A DNA stretch of 64,000 bases from Comamonas terrigena NBRC 13299 (GCF_006740045.1 NZ_AP019749.1:3739001-3803000); one strand, 5' to 3'. Counted from the stretch's first letter, positions 29,687 through 38,443 are shown. Notes: generated from the sequence alone by a model not told the origin. A program made the numbers and translations.

Positions 29687-30700
29687 ATGAGCTCTTTCGA
29701 CATTGCCCCCATCGTCACGCAGCTGCGCCAGGTCCGCGACCATTGGCGAGAACAGCAGAACCGCACGGAATCCGGACACCGCGAATTCCCGTCGCGGGAC
29801 GCCATTGCCCAGGCCGTGGAAGGCCTCAAAGGCGTGCTCTACCCGCAGCGCCTGGGGCCGTCCGACCTGCGCCACGCCAGCGAAGATTTCTATGTGGGCC
29901 ACACCCTGAACACGGCGCTGCAGCTGCTGCAGACCCAGGCCCAGATCGAGCTGCACTACCGCCACCGCAGCGCGGGAGTGAGCGTGCCGGATCCCTCCGG
30001 CCAGGCGGCCCAGGCCCAGCGCGCAGTCCAGGCCTTTGCCCAGCAGTTGCCCCTGTTGCGCCAGTTGCTGGACATCGATGTGCTGGCGGCCTTCCATGGC
30101 GACCCCGCTGCGCGCAGCGTGGACGAGGTGGTGCTGAGCTACCCCGGCGTGCTGGCGCTGATCCACCACCGCATCGCCCACGCCTTCTACCGGCTGGAGC
30201 TGCCGCTGCTGGGCCGCATCATGGCCGAGCTGGCCCATGGGCAGACGGGCATCGACATCCACCCCGGCGCACAGATCGGCCCCGGCTTCTTCATCGACCA
30301 CGGCACCGGTGTCGTGATTGGCGAAACCGCCGTCATCGGCCAGAACGTGCGCATCTACCAGGCCGTGACACTGGGCGCCAAGCGCTTTCCCAAGGATGCC
30401 CAGGGCCATCTGCAAAAAGGCTGGGCACGCCACCCCATCGTGGAGGATGACGTGGTGATCTACGCTGGCGCCACCATCCTGGGGCGGGTGACCATTGGCA
30501 AAGGCGCGGTCATCGGCGGCAACGTCTGGATCACCGACGACGTGCCCGCCGGCACCCATGTCAGCCAGGCCAGCCTGCGCCAGGCCGAGCAACCGGCGGA
30601 GCAGCCGGTGGAGCAGTCCGAAGCTGCGGCGGTGGCGCCCGCCACACCCCCGGTGCTGTCCGCTCCGGCCCCGGAACGCACCGCCCGCGTGGCCGCCTGA
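29687..30700 (+). CDS. epsC: Serine O-acetyltransferase, EpsC type
   Basis: A 337-residue left-handed beta-helix acetyltransferase that makes O-acetylserine, the carbon skeleton for cysteine. The N-terminal helical region is followed by the catalytic segment TGIDIHPGAQIGPGFFIDHG (about residues 187-206) and GVVIGETAVIGQNVRIYQ. Hexapeptide repeats continue to VIGGNVWITDDVPAGT. The long helical N-terminus and lack of a CysE C-terminal tail motif fit the EpsC subtype. The last 45 residues are a disordered Pro/Ala/Glu-rich tail. It lies 34 bases after the rhodanese gene. Its product would supply new cysteine to replace that used by the desulfurase downstream. Confidence 0.92.
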   Translation: MSSFDIAPIVTQLRQVRDHWREQQNRTESGHREFPSRDAIAQAVEGLKGVLYPQRLGPSDLRHASEDFYVGHTLNTALQLLQTQAQIELHYRHRSAGVSVPDPSGQAAQAQRAVQAFAQQLPLLRQLLDIDVLAAFHGDPAARSVDEVVLSYPGVLALIHHRIAHAFYRLELPLLGRIMAELAHGQTGIDIHPGAQIGPGFFIDHGTGVVIGETAVIGQNVRIYQAVTLGAKRFPKDAQGHLQKGWARHPIVEDDVVIYAGATILGRVTIGKGAVIGGNVWITDDVPAGTHVSQASLRQAEQPAEQPVEQSEAAAVAPATPPVLSAPAPERTARVAA

Positions 30701-30702
30701 AC

Positions 30703-30990
30703 ATGCCCGCGCAACACTTGGTCCAGGACTTCGGACTGGCCGTGCGCCAGCTGCGCGAAGGGCATGGCTGGTCGCAGGAGCACCTGGCCGCACAGTCCGA
30801 TCTGAACCGCTCCTATGTGGGCGAGATCGAGCGCGGCCAGGTGGCGCCCTCGCTGATCACGTTGCACAAACTGGCCCAGGCCCTGCACCTGGGCACAGCC
30901 GACCTGCTGGCGCATGCCGAACGCATACGCCTGCAGCGTGAAAGCCAGCGCCAGCACCTGGCGACGCGCTTGGCGGCGATAGCCGGTTGA
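30703..30990 (+). CDS. XRE-family helix-turn-helix regulator
   Basis: A 95-residue protein made of one Cro/C1-type helix-turn-helix domain (about residues 9-68; GWSQEHLAAQSDLNRSYVGE and ERGQVAPSLITLHKLAQAL) plus a short basic helical tail. It starts two bases after the acetyltransferase stop, so it is co-translated with the sulfur genes. It is the likely local regulator of this operon. Its operator and signal are unknown; the inverted repeat at 29045-29069 is one candidate site. Confidence 0.92.
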   Translation: MPAQHLVQDFGLAVRQLREGHGWSQEHLAAQSDLNRSYVGEIERGQVAPSLITLHKLAQALHLGTADLLAHAERIRLQRESQRQHLATRLAAIAG

Positions 30991-31071
30991 AGCCCGATCG
31001 GCGGCATTGAACACTGGCGAAGACTGTTTTCCCGCATTTCCCACCACCGATTCCACCAGGAGCCTTTTTCC

Positions 31072-32010
31072 ATGACAGCAACCGTCGGCGGTACCACCGC
31101 CCTGGGCGACAACGCAGCCCGCCAGCTTGCCAATGCCACCAAGACCGCACCGCAGCTGGCCACGATCACGCCGCGCTGGCTGACCCATCTGCTGCAATGG
31201 GTGCCGGTGGAGGCCGGCATCTACCGCGTGAACCAGGTCCAGAACCCGGAGGACATCAAGGTCACCTGCACCGCCAAGCAGCACGAGAACCAGCTGCCGC
31301 GCACCTATGTGGACTACGACGCCAAGCCGCGCGAGTACTTCCTGAACGCAGTCTCCACCGTGCTGGATGTGCACACCCGCATCTCCGACCTCTACAGCAG
31401 CCCGCACGACCAGATCAAGGAACAGCTGCGCCTGACGATCGAGACCATCAAGGAAAACCAGGAAAGCGAGCTGATCAACAACCCCGACTACGGCCTGCTG
31501 TCCCAGGTGAGCGACGAGCAGCGCATCTTCCCGCTGACCGGCGCCCCCACCCCCGATGACCTGGACGAGCTGCTGACCAAGGTCTGGAAGGAGCCCGCCT
31601 TCTTCCTGGCCCACCCGCTGACCATTGCCGCCTTCGGCCGTGAAGCCACGCGCCGTGGCACGCCTCCGCCCACTGTCAGCCTGTTCGGCAGCCAGTTCAT
31701 TACCTGGCGCGGCGTGCCGCTGATCCCTTCGGACAAGGTGCCGGTGGCCGATGGCAAGAGCAAGATCCTGCTGCTGCGCGTGGGCGACCGTCGCCAGGGC
31801 GTGGTAGGCCTGTTCCAGCCCGGTCTGCCCGGCGAACAGAGCCCGGGCCTGTCGGTGCGCTTCATGGGCATCAACAACCACGCCATCGCCAGCTACCTGA
31901 TCTCGCTGTACTGCTCGCTGGCCGTGCTCACCCCCGACGCCGTGGCCGTGCTGGACGACGTGGAAATCAACAAGTACCACGACTACTCGGTGCTGGACAC
32001 CTACAAGTAA
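31072..32010 (+). CDS. Family 2A encapsulin nanocompartment shell protein
   Basis: A 312-residue HK97-fold shell protein. I recognise it by the N-terminal arm AARQLANATKTAPQLATITP and by RWLTHLLQWVPVEAGIYRVN, which closely resemble the cyanobacterial encapsulin SrpI. No cyclic-nucleotide-binding domain is inserted, which separates family 2A from 2B. Such subunits assemble into a closed icosahedral protein shell that packages a cysteine desulfurase, encoded here 106 bases downstream. A strong ribosome binding site AGGAG precedes the ATG. An 81-base gap separates it from the XRE gene. The C-terminus ends KYHDYSVLDTYK. Confidence 0.93.
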   Translation: MTATVGGTTALGDNAARQLANATKTAPQLATITPRWLTHLLQWVPVEAGIYRVNQVQNPEDIKVTCTAKQHENQLPRTYVDYDAKPREYFLNAVSTVLDVHTRISDLYSSPHDQIKEQLRLTIETIKENQESELINNPDYGLLSQVSDEQRIFPLTGAPTPDDLDELLTKVWKEPAFFLAHPLTIAAFGREATRRGTPPPTVSLFGSQFITWRGVPLIPSDKVPVADGKSKILLLRVGDRRQGVVGLFQPGLPGEQSPGLSVRFMGINNHAIASYLISLYCSLAVLTPDAVAVLDDVEINKYHDYSVLDTYK

Positions 32011-32019
32011 GTCCCGCTC

Positions 32020-32059
32020 TGCGCTGCGCCGGGGTGGTTGACCATCCCCACGCAGCGCA
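32020..32059 (+). other. Strong intercistronic hairpin between encapsulin shell and cargo genes
   Basis: Outer arms TGCGCTGCG/CGCAGCGCA pair perfectly. An inner stem GGGGTGG/CCATCCCC (one bulged T) closes on a TTGA loop. No T-run follows, so it is not a classic terminator. It sits 10 bases after the shell stop codon and 57 bases before the cargo start. It could protect the upstream message or reduce cargo expression relative to shell. Confidence 0.7.
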
Positions 32060-32116
32060 CATCCCCAAAGCACAAGCAGCCCCTTTTCGACATCGCGCAC
32101 CACAGGAGATGCGGTT

Positions 32117-34123
32117 TTGAGCACCACCACCGCGCAAGCGCCCACCCCGGCCGCCGCACAAGCCGCCCCGCTGGCGCCCCCGATTCCTTCCACCCCGGCT
32201 GCGCCCCTGGACACCGGCGCGCTGGCCCAGCTGGCGACGGCCTTGTTCCGCAGCCTGCCCGGCAGCGCCGCCCCCCAGGGCGCCCAGCCCCCCACCACCT
32301 GGGCCCCAGGCGGCTCCCCCCTGGCCAGCCCGGCGGGCCTGGCGCCCAATGTGCCCGGAACGCCCTTCCCGCAAGGACAGATCCCGGGGGCCAATGTGCT
32401 GCCCAGCAACCCCGGCACCGTGCTGGCCCTGGGCCACCGCGCCGCAACGGCCCGCCCGCATGCGGCCGCCGGCAACGGCGTGCCCGACCAGGCATTCACC
32501 GCCCTGCCCGCCTACGAACCCCGCCTGGCCAGCGCCACCGATGGCGTGCCCCAGGCCGCGGCCGCAGCGGCCTCCACGCAGCGGCCCGCCCCCGTGGACG
32601 CTGCGGGCGTTGCGCCGCCGCACGCCCCCCATCCCGGACTGGATGCACTGAGCCAGCAGGCGGTGACCGCACTGGGCAGCCAGGGCACGGCACCGGGTAC
32701 CCCATTCGTTCCCGCCATCCCCTCCGGCCTGCTGGCAGCGCCCGCTGCGCCTGCGGCCGCGCTGCCCGGCAGCACCGATGCCGCCGCCCCGCAGTTCTAC
32801 TTTGTGGATGCGGTCGCCCTGCCCAGCGGTTTTGTCACCCCGGCCAAGCCCCATCCCCACGGGCAGGCCGCCAGCACGCCGCTGGCACAGGCCGACCGCC
32901 ATCCCGGCTTCGATGTGCAGGCCGTGCGCCGCGACTTTCCCATCCTGGCCGAGCGCATCAACGGCAAGCCGCTGGTCTGGCTGGACAACGCCGCCACCAC
33001 CCACAAGCCGCGCCAGGTGATCGAGCGCATTGCGCACTTCTACGCGCACGAGAACTCCAACATCCACCGCGCCGCCCACACGCTGGCGGCCCGCGCCACG
33101 GACGCCTACGAACACGCCCGTGAAGTGGTGCGCCGCTTCATCCACGCGCCCGATGTGAACGAAGTCATCTTCGTGCGCGGCACCACCGAAGCCATCAACC
33201 TGGTGGCCAAGGCCTGGGGCGGGCAGAACGTGGGAGCGGGTGATGAAATCATCGTCAGCCACCTGGAGCACCACGCCAACATCGTGCCCTGGCAGCAACT
33301 GGCACAGGCCAGGGGTGCCAGGCTGCGCGTGATTCCGGTCGATGACCAGGGGCAGATCCGCCTCGACGAATACGACAAGCTGCTGAACGACCGCACCAAG
33401 ATCGTCGCCATTGGCCATGTGTCCAATGTGCTGGGCACCATGGTGCCGGTCAAGGAAGTGGTGGCCCGCGCCCGGGCGCGCGGCATCACCACGCTGGTGG
33501 ATGGTGCCCAGTCCATCGCCCACACGCCGGTCAATGTGCAGGACATCGGGGCGGACTTCTTTGTCTTTTCGGGCCACAAGATCTTTGCCCCCACCGGCAT
33601 CGGTGCCCTCTGGGGGCGCCGCGCCGTGCTGGAAGCCATGCCGCCCTGGCAGGGCGGCGGCAACATGATTGCCGACGTGAGCTTCGAGAAGACGGTGTTC
33701 CAGCCGCTGCCCAATACCTTCGAGGCGGGCACCGGCAACATTGCCGACGCCGTGGGCCTGGGAGCAGCGCTGGAATATGTGGAGCGCATCGGCATCGAGA
33801 ACATCAGCCGCTACGAGCACGCGCTGGTGGACTACGGCATGCAGCAACTGGCCACGATTGCCGGCCTGCGCCTGATCGGCACCGTGCCCGGCAAGGCCAG
33901 CGTGCTGTCGTTCACGCTGGAAGGCTATACGACCGACGAGGTGGGCAAGGCGCTGAATGCCGAAGGCATCGCCGTGCGCACGGGCCACCACTGCGCCCAA
34001 CCGATTCTGCGCCGCTTCGGCGTGGAAACGGCGGTGCGCCCGTCGCTGGCCTTCTACAACACCTTCGAGGAAATCGACCAGCTGGTCGCCATCGTGCGGC
34101 GCCTGGCCAGCCAGCGCCGCTGA
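32117..34123 (+). CDS. Encapsulin cargo cysteine desulfurase (SufS-like) with long disordered N-terminal domain
   Basis: A 668-residue protein in two parts. Residues 1 to about 264 are low-complexity, rich in Pro, Ala and Gly, with short recurring motifs (PGTPF at 80-84 and 193-197, and PQFYFVDAV near 225). Residues about 265-668 form a SufS-type PLP cysteine desulfurase (FDVQAVRRDFPILAERINGK). The PLP lysine is K488 in FSGHKIFAPTG and the catalytic cysteine is C626 in RTGHHCAQP. The enzyme takes sulfur from cysteine as a persulfide. In family 2A systems an N-terminal extension of this kind directs packaging into the shell. The start is TTG at 32117, with AGGAG eight bases upstream; the nearby ATG is out of frame. 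Confidence 0.93.
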   Translation: MSTTTAQAPTPAAAQAAPLAPPIPSTPAAPLDTGALAQLATALFRSLPGSAAPQGAQPPTTWAPGGSPLASPAGLAPNVPGTPFPQGQIPGANVLPSNPGTVLALGHRAATARPHAAAGNGVPDQAFTALPAYEPRLASATDGVPQAAAAAASTQRPAPVDAAGVAPPHAPHPGLDALSQQAVTALGSQGTAPGTPFVPAIPSGLLAAPAAPAAALPGSTDAAAPQFYFVDAVALPSGFVTPAKPHPHGQAASTPLAQADRHPGFDVQAVRRDFPILAERINGKPLVWLDNAATTHKPRQVIERIAHFYAHENSNIHRAAHTLAARATDAYEHAREVVRRFIHAPDVNEVIFVRGTTEAINLVAKAWGGQNVGAGDEIIVSHLEHHANIVPWQQLAQARGARLRVIPVDDQGQIRLDEYDKLLNDRTKIVAIGHVSNVLGTMVPVKEVVARARARGITTLVDGAQSIAHTPVNVQDIGADFFVFSGHKIFAPTGIGALWGRRAVLEAMPPWQGGGNMIADVSFEKTVFQPLPNTFEAGTGNIADAVGLGAALEYVERIGIENISRYEHALVDYGMQQLATIAGLRLIGTVPGKASVLSFTLEGYTTDEVGKALNAEGIAVRTGHHCAQPILRRFGVETAVRPSLAFYNTFEEIDQLVAIVRRLASQRR

Positions 34124-34137
34124 AGGCTGCCGGCGTC

Positions 34138-34176
34138 AAAAAAGCCACGGCGCCTTGCGGTGCCGTGGCTTTTTTT
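34138..34176. terminator. Terminator of the encapsulin operon and of convergent purT
   Basis: Fourteen-bp stem AAAAAAGCCACGGC/GCCGTGGCTTTTTT with a 10-base loop and T-runs on both strands. Confidence 0.93.
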
Positions 34177-34230
34177 GTGGGGTACTTCAGCGCTGCTCTC
34201 CTGCGCCGAAGCGGCCGCTGTCAAGGCCGC

Positions 34231-35448
34231 TCAGGGCTTGCGCGGCTTGACCTTGCTGGCAGCCAGCTTGGCTGTCACACGGGCCTGCTCCACATCGGCA
34301 GCCCGCGCCAGGGCCACGCCCATGCGGCGCTTCACAAAGCTTTCAGGCTTGCCAAACAGGCGCAGATCGGTGCCGGGAATCGCCAGCGCTTCGTCCACGC
34401 CGTCGAACACCAGGCCCTGGGCATCCTGGCCGCCGTAGATCACGGCGCTGGCACCGGGGTTGCGCAGGCTGGTGTCCACCGGCAAGCCCAGGATGGCACG
34501 GGCATGCAGCTCGAACTCGCTCTGCCACTGGGTGGCCAGCGTGACCAGCCCCGTATCGTGCGGGCGCGGCGAGACTTCGCTGAACCACACCTGCTCGCCC
34601 TTGACGAACAGTTCCACGCCGAACAGGCCCAGGCCGCCCAGGTTGTCGGTCACTGCCTTGGCAATCTGCTGCGACTTCGCCTGGGCCATGGCGGACATGG
34701 GATGGGGCTGCCAGCTTTCCACATAGTCGCCCGCTTGCTGGATATGGCCGACTGGGTCGCAGAAATGGGTCTGGACCTGGCCATCCGCACCCTTAGCGCG
34801 CACCGTCAGCTGGGTGATTTCGTAGTCGAAGTCGATGAAGCCTTCAACGATCACGCGGCCCTTGGCCACGCGGCCGCCGGCCATCGCGTAGTCCCAGGCT
34901 TTCTGCACATCGGCGGGGCCGTCGATCTTGCTCTGGCCCTTGCCGGAGCTGCTCATCACCGGCTTGACCACGCAGGGGTAGCCGATCGCGGGCTGACCGT
35001 CGCTGCCGTCGATGGCGGCCTGCAGCTCGTCCTGGGAATCGCAGAAGCGGTAGGGACTGGTGGGCAGGCCCAGGGTTTCGGCCGCCAGGCGGCGTATGCC
35101 TTCGCGGTCCATGGTCAGGCGCGTGGCGCGCGCCGTGGGAATGACAGTGACCACGCCGGCGGCTTCCAGCTCTTCCAGCATGGGGGTGGCAATGGCTTCG
35201 ATCTCGGGCACCACCAGATCGGGCTTTTCGGCCTCGATCAAGGCCTTGAGCTGCGCCGGATCGCTCATGGTGATGGTGCGCGCATGGTGGGCCACCTGCT
35301 GGCCGGGGGCGTTGTCGTAGCGGTCGACCGCTATGGTCTCCACGCCCAGGCGCTGCAAGGCAATCAGCACTTCCTTGCCCAGCTCGCCGCTGCCCAGCAG
35401 CATGACTTTGGTGGCGTGGGGGGTGAGAGGGGTTCCGAGGGTGGTCAT
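34231..35448 (-). CDS. purT: Formate-dependent phosphoribosylglycinamide formyltransferase (GAR transformylase 2)
   Basis: A 405-residue ATP-grasp enzyme that formylates glycinamide ribonucleotide with formate and ATP in purine synthesis, as an alternative to PurN. The N-terminal nucleotide fold has [20 protein letters not shown]. The ATP-grasp core includes [17 protein letters not shown] and [14 protein letters not shown]. The C-terminus ([12 protein letters not shown]) is basic. It stands alone on the minus strand and is transcribed toward the terminator at 34138-34176. Confidence 0.96.
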   Translation of the reverse strand: MTTLGTPLTPHATKVMLLGSGELGKEVLIALQRLGVETIAVDRYDNAPGQQVAHHARTITMSDPAQLKALIEAEKPDLVVPEIEAIATPMLEELEAAGVVTVIPTARATRLTMDREGIRRLAAETLGLPTSPYRFCDSQDELQAAIDGSDGQPAIGYPCVVKPVMSSSGKGQSKIDGPADVQKAWDYAMAGGRVAKGRVIVEGFIDFDYEITQLTVRAKGADGQVQTHFCDPVGHIQQAGDYVESWQPHPMSAMAQAKSQQIAKAVTDNLGGLGLFGVELFVKGEQVWFSEVSPRPHDTGLVTLATQWQSEFELHARAILGLPVDTSLRNPGASAVIYGGQDAQGLVFDGVDEALAIPGTDLRLFGKPESFVKRRMGVALARAADVEQARVTAKLAASKVKPRKP

Positions 35449-35586
35449 AGGCGCTTTCCGTCCAGCCAGCGGGCGTAGCCCGCTATCGTTTTACATGGCG
35501 GAAGGCTCCGCCGCACAGGCGGAATCATAGTGGCTGGCGGCCGGCCCTGGCCGCCGAACGGGTTGTGCCCCGCCTGCCCCTGTCGC

Positions 35587-35916
35587 TCAGTCCACGATGA
35601 ACAGCTTGGCGCCAGTGGGCGCCGAAGAACGGTGCGCTTCCGCCTGGTCGGCCACCTGGTAGCTCATGCCCGGGCGCAGCACCACGTGGCGGCCATCGTC
35701 CAGTTCGGTGTGCAACTCCCCCTCCAGGCACAGCAGGATATGGCCCTTGCTGCACCAGTGGTCGGCCAGGTAGCCCGGCGTGTACTCCACCATGCGCACC
35801 CGCAGCGCCCCAAACTGGCGGGTGCGCCACCAGGCCGTGCCCTGTTCGCCCGGATGGGCCGTGGGTTCCACCTGCGACCAGTCGGTGGTGCCAAAGGGGA
35901 TGTCGTTCATCTGCAT
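35587..35916 (-). CDS. DHCW-motif cupin-fold protein
   Basis: A 109-residue single cupin domain. The motif ADHWCSKGHILLCLEGEL (about residues 51-68) supplies the His/Cys/Glu set of the DHCW-type cupin subfamily, and RPGMSYQVAD forms the second cupin motif. These small cupins probably bind a metal; the substrate is unknown. It lies 138 bases upstream of purT, on the same strand. Confidence 0.82.
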   Translation of the reverse strand: MQMNDIPFGTTDWSQVEPTAHPGEQGTAWWRTRQFGALRVRMVEYTPGYLADHWCSKGHILLCLEGELHTELDDGRHVVLRPGMSYQVADQAEAHRSSAPTGAKLFIVD

Positions 35917-36036
35917 GGGAAAGTGCTCCTGGGAAAATGCACAGCCATTCTCTATGCAGGCTGCTGCAGTGGGCCGCAGGGCTTGTGCATGCGCCCCATG
36001 TCCGCCGGCGATGGTGCAGACACTGCGGCTCCAGGC

Positions 36037-36705
36037 CTAGGCATAGACATGGTCGAAGAATTGCCGCTCCAGCTGCACGGCACGCTGGAAATAGCCAGCG
36101 GCCTCGGCACGGGCCGCGTCGCTCAGCGCCGGACCGACCCGGTCCAGCTCGCTGCGCAGCCAGGCCACGAAGCCGCGGAAGAAGTCATTGGCGTGCAAGG
36201 TGATCCACTCCGCATGCTCGAAGCGCACGGGCAGCGGCAGCTGCTGCTTGGCGGGCTGGTCTGCCCAGTCCAGGTACAGGCCTTCGGCCACGGCCAGCAC
36301 GGCGATGCAGTTGGCGTAGTTCAGGCTCTGCGCGGCTTCGTGCATCAGTTGCTGGAAGGCCTGGGTCTGGGGCGTGAGCGACGGCGCCAGACGCTCGGGC
36401 TCGGGCACACCCAACGCGTCGAAGCTGCGCAGGAAATAGGTGTTCTCGTCGCTGGTGATCATGGCCGCAAACTGCGACAGCGTGACACGCGGCGCAAACC
36501 GGTCGGCACTGGCAATGGCAGCGCCCAGCAAGGCCACAAAGCGGTTGATGAACTGGTAGTCCTGCACCAGGTAGCGGCGCAGCACGGCATCGTCCAGCGT
36601 GCCAGCAAAGATTTCGTCGACAAAACGGTGCTGTACGCAGGCGTTCCAGTCGCTGATGCTGGACTGGCGCAGTTGTTCGGCAAAGCCGGAAGAAATGGTG
36701 CTCAT
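36037..36705 (-). CDS. TenA-family protein (thiaminase II-like)
   Basis: A 222-residue all-helical TenA/THI-4/PqqC-family protein. Typical segments are YLVQDYQFINRFVALLGAAI (about residues 45-64) and the helix with NCIAVLAVAEGLYLDWA. The latter does not show the LxPCxxxY cysteine motif of classical TenA enzymes, so it may belong to the glutamate (TenA_E) branch, which salvages thiamine breakdown products. No TPP riboswitch or thiamine genes are adjacent. ATG at 36705 is preferred to the in-frame GTG at 36750. Confidence 0.78.
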   Translation of the reverse strand: MSTISSGFAEQLRQSSISDWNACVQHRFVDEIFAGTLDDAVLRRYLVQDYQFINRFVALLGAAIASADRFAPRVTLSQFAAMITSDENTYFLRSFDALGVPEPERLAPSLTPQTQAFQQLMHEAAQSLNYANCIAVLAVAEGLYLDWADQPAKQQLPLPVRFEHAEWITLHANDFFRGFVAWLRSELDRVGPALSDAARAEAAGYFQRAVQLERQFFDHVYA

Positions 36706-36794
36706 GCTCTCGATAGGGATGCTGACCTGGGTGCGCTGCAACAGCGGCACGCCAGGCGGTGGAGGGTCGTATCGTCAGTGCGCGGTTCAGTGCG

Positions 36795-37265
36795 TCAATG
36801 TGTCAGTGCGGCCTTGCCGCTGCCACGCTGGGGCACTTCGCCACTGGCAAAGTCATAGTCCCCGGACCACACGGCATCGCCCCAGTTCCAGTTGGCGCTG
36901 GCCTGCTCCAGGCTCAGCACATGCACGCCGGCCAGGTCCTGCACGCGCTCCTGCAGCCAGGCGATCTGGTCGCTGCGCACAAACACCAGGGTGTTGATGC
37001 TCCATTCGGCATCGGTCACGCCCAGGCCCTGCAGCTGCTCCAGCAGCGGGGCGTACCACTTGGCCACGCGTTCATTGAGCTTGTTGACCAGCCCCAGCGG
37101 GAATCCGGAGGCCGAGACCTCCACCACATACAGCTGGCGCTTGGTGGGACGCAGCGCCACAAAGGCCGGGCTTTGCCAGCCGGCGGCCACATCGTAGTGG
37201 TGGGCCACAAAGGTTTCGCCGTTGGCCGTGAGCAGTTGCATCACGGCTTCTTCATGTCGGTCCAT
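36795..37265 (-). CDS. Hypothetical protein, 156 residues
   Basis: I do not recognise this protein. It is soluble and has no signal peptide or membrane segment. Its centre is a plausible alpha/beta fold (RQLYVVEVSASGFPLGLVN, then NTLVFVRSDQIAWLQERV). It has several tryptophans and an aromatic C-terminal region (SANWNWGDAVWSGDYDFA). Codon use matches its neighbours. The ATG at 37265 is preferred to a TTG 18 bases upstream. It lies between tenA-like and phosphofructokinase genes on the same strand. Confidence 0.72.
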   Translation of the reverse strand: MDRHEEAVMQLLTANGETFVAHHYDVAAGWQSPAFVALRPTKRQLYVVEVSASGFPLGLVNKLNERVAKWYAPLLEQLQGLGVTDAEWSINTLVFVRSDQIAWLQERVQDLAGVHVLSLEQASANWNWGDAVWSGDYDFASGEVPQRGSGKAALTH

Positions 37266-37384
37266 GGCTTGTGTTTCTTGCAAATTCAGCAGCCCCGCAC
37301 CTTAGCGCGTTTTGGCCGCCCTGCCCGCTGCGCACGGTGTAAAAGCCTGCATCAGCCCGGCGCCGCGGCGCACCGGGCGGACGC

Positions 37385-38443
37385 TCAGCAGTACTCGCCC
37401 AGGCAGATGCCGATATCCCGGGCCATGCGCAGCAGGCCATGGTCCAGTGGCACCTTGCGCTGGGTATTGGCGACCTCGGAAATCGCCACGCTGCCGATAG
37501 CTCCATGCTCCAGCGTGACCATGCGGCCGAACTGGCCCTGCAGCACCAGTTGGGCGGCGTGGTGGCCGAACTGGGTGGCCAGCACCCGGTCGAACGGGGT
37601 GGGATCGCCACCGCGCTGCACATGGCCCAGCACCGTGGTGCGCACCTCGCTCTGGAGATGCGGCTGCAGGCGTTCGCGCAGCACATGGCCCACGCCGCCC
37701 AGGCGCACCGGATCGGGACTGTGGGCAATGTGTTCGCGCACCGTCAGGCTGTGGCCGCTTTCCTTGGCGCCTTCGCCGATGCAGATGATGGTGTAGCGCT
37801 GGCGTTGCTCGCGCTCCTGGCAGACATGGATGATGCTCTGCAGGTCGTAGTCGATCTCGGGCAGCAGGATGACGTCGGCCGCGCCGGCAATGCCGGACTC
37901 CAGCGCCAGCCAGCCGGCATGGCGCCCCATGGTCTCCACAATCATCACGCGGTGGTGGCTGTTGGCAGTGCTTTCGATGCGGCGCAGGCTTTCGGTCACC
38001 GTGGCCACGGCCGTGTCAAAGCCGAAGCTGCGCTCGCAGCGGGCAATGTCGTTGTCGATGGTCTTGGGCACTCCCACGCACTGCAGGCCCACGCGCGACA
38101 GACCGTGGGCCAGGCTCATGGTTCCGTCGCCGCCGATGGCCACCACCACGTCCAGGCCCAGCGTCTGGACGTTGCGCCCCACCTGCGCCAGCGTGGCTTC
38201 GTCGCGCAGCGGGTTGGCGCTGTTGCTGGTGCCCAGAATGGTACCGCCGATGTGCAGAATGCCCGAGACCTCATCCCAGCTCAGGGGCTTGACGCGCGGC
38301 ACCTCGCCCATCAGACCTTCAAAGCCGTCGGCAATGCCCAGCACCTCGCACTGGCCATGGTTGATCAGGGACTTGGTGACCGCGCGGATCACTGCATTCA
38401 GGCCCGGGCAATCGCCCCCACCGGTCAACACACCAACGCGCAT
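37385..38443 (-). CDS. pfkA: 6-phosphofructokinase, group III type
   Basis: A 352-residue PFK-A-superfamily enzyme. It begins MRVGVLTGGGDCPGLNAVIR. The donor-site motif is GGDGT, with Gly where pyrophosphate-dependent enzymes have Asp. The next motif is PKTIDNDI, with Lys where E. coli PfkA has Gly. This Gly/Lys pair is known from ATP-using group III enzymes such as those of actinobacteria. The sugar-phosphate motif is VETMGRHAGWLAL. I infer ATP as donor, but pyrophosphate use is not excluded. The ATG at 38443 matches the family start. Confidence 0.9.
   Translation of the reverse strand: MRVGVLTGGGDCPGLNAVIRAVTKSLINHGQCEVLGIADGFEGLMGEVPRVKPLSWDEVSGILHIGGTILGTSNSANPLRDEATLAQVGRNVQTLGLDVVVAIGGDGTMSLAHGLSRVGLQCVGVPKTIDNDIARCERSFGFDTAVATVTESLRRIESTANSHHRVMIVETMGRHAGWLALESGIAGAADVILLPEIDYDLQSIIHVCQEREQRQRYTIICIGEGAKESGHSLTVREHIAHSPDPVRLGGVGHVLRERLQPHLQSEVRTTVLGHVQRGGDPTPFDRVLATQFGHHAAQLVLQGQFGRMVTLEHGAIGSVAISEVANTQRKVPLDHGLLRMARDIGICLGEYC

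Noticed and set aside
31967..34000. A 677-codon minus-strand frame opposite the cargo desulfurase
   Set aside because: It is an antisense shadow rich in G, R and H with no recognisable domain.
36037..36790. A TPP riboswitch upstream of the tenA-like gene
   Set aside because: I saw no CTGAGA thi-box or related conserved core in the upstream sequence.
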